The position numbers and the translations under genes were made by a program. The notes under the pieces are model-generated. The model worked only from the letters and a program-made list of their open reading frames with translations. It ran no database searches and was not told where the DNA came from. A stretch of 7,013 nt of DNA from JAENVT01 sp031424145 (GTDB lineage Bacteria > Actinomycetota > Acidimicrobiia > Acidimicrobiales > Ilumatobacteraceae): contig JANPGV010000334.1 in assembly GCA_031424145.1 (NCBI GenBank), forward strand, positions 1 to 7,013, read 5' to 3'. Position 1 is the first letter of the stretch. Each line of letters opens with the position of its first letter. Positions 6,891 to 7,013 of this stretch are shown piece after piece.

Positions 6891-6954
6891 CGGCAGAGAC
6901 TGTAATTGCGATCTCGCTGTCGCGGGCCTTCTCGTGAAGCGCGATGATTGACCG
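6891..6954. promoter_or_regulatory. Divergent intergenic spacer, presumed to hold two promoters
   Basis: This 64-nt gap separates the ATG of the acyl-CoA dehydrogenase (minus) from the ATG at 6955 (plus), so it must carry the start signals of both genes unless they extend into coding sequence. It has a short AT-richer patch (tgtaattgcg, 6901-6910) that could serve as a -10 region on the minus strand, but I cannot assign convincing -35/-10 pairs. An imperfect hairpin occupies 6920-6944. Confidence 0.4.
6920..6944 (+). repeat. Imperfect inverted repeat upstream of the right-edge oxidoreductase
   Basis: The left arm is TCGCG, then a 3-nt bulge GGC, then CTTC. The loop is TCGT. The right arm is GAAG followed by CGCGA. 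This gives nine base pairs interrupted by one bulge, 10 nt before the ATG at 6955. It could be an operator for a dimeric regulator or a hairpin in the 5' leader; chance is also possible in GC-rich DNA. Confidence 0.35.
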
Positions 6955-7013
6955 ATGAAGTTCGGTTTCGTGGTGCCGTGGGCTGATGCCGCCGATGTGG
7001 GCGAGCTCGCGGC
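6955..7013 (+). CDS. Probable second LLM-class oxidoreductase, N-terminal fragment only
   Basis: Only 19 codons are inside the window: MKFGFVVPWADAADVGELA, open to the right edge. The MKFGF-x-x-P start followed by an acidic/alanine-rich helix matches the first beta strand and helix of luciferase-like flavin/F420 oxidoreductases, which often begin MKxGxxLP. It is divergent from the acyl-CoA dehydrogenase across a 64-nt spacer. It is not a close copy of the oxidoreductase at 1181-2236, which starts (V/M)KLAMTINYGGG. The evidence is short, so the family call is tentative. No clear ribosome binding site is visible upstream of the ATG. Confidence 0.55.
   Translation, partial: MKFGFVVPWADAADVGELA

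Noticed and set aside
1..7013. A defence island, prophage, mobile element, CRISPR array or toxin-antitoxin pair
   Set aside because: No direct repeats with spacers, transposase, integrase, nuclease or small paired genes were seen; every stretch is accounted for by metabolic or transport genes.

Overview
The window is GC-rich, densely packed DNA. It holds five complete genes and one nearly complete one, plus the first few codons of another at the right edge. It looks like an actinobacterial chromosome, possibly of the class Acidimicrobiia or a relative. The reasons are the strong G/C bias at third codon positions, GTG starts, 4-nt gene overlaps, two luciferase-like (LLM, probably F420-dependent) oxidoreductases, an acyl-CoA dehydrogenase of the kind abundant in lipid/steroid-degrading actinobacteria, and a serine esterase of the beta-lactamase fold. 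The taxon is an inference from style, not from a marker gene. I see no rRNA, tRNA, CRISPR array, insertion sequence or phage gene.

Layout. Positions 1-3132 (minus strand) read as one transcription unit, in transcription order: a LarE-type sulfur transferase (3132-2233), an LLM oxidoreductase (2236-1181) whose GTG start overlaps the larE stop by 4 nt, and after a 19-nt gap a beta-lactamase-fold serine hydrolase (1161 to beyond position 1). Positions 3150-5694 (plus strand) hold an ABC exporter: an ATPase followed by two different ABC-2-type permeases, joined by 4-nt GTGA and ATGA overlaps. Positions 5691-6890 (minus) encode an acyl-CoA dehydrogenase that converges on the exporter, with the two stop codons sharing a CTAG. 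At 6955 a plus-strand gene begins that looks like a second LLM oxidoreductase and runs off the window. No gene-free stretch exceeds 64 nt.

How the genes may work together. The exporter is self-contained: one nucleotide-binding subunit and a heterodimeric membrane pair, substrate unknown. The minus-strand unit ties a nickel-pincer cofactor biosynthesis enzyme (LarE) to a flavin/F420-type oxidoreductase and an esterase. The coupling of larE to the oxidoreductase is clear in the sequence, but a shared pathway is only inferred, and no larA, larB or larC is visible here. The acyl-CoA dehydrogenase and the right-edge oxidoreductase start divergently from a 64-nt spacer and fit a lipid or steroid side-chain catabolism setting.

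The most informative observation is that this LarE lacks the single sacrificial cysteine of the Lactobacillus enzyme and has a CxxC plus a third cysteine, the pattern of the iron-sulfur-cluster LarE class. Nothing in the window amounts to a clearly new defence, mobile or regulatory system.
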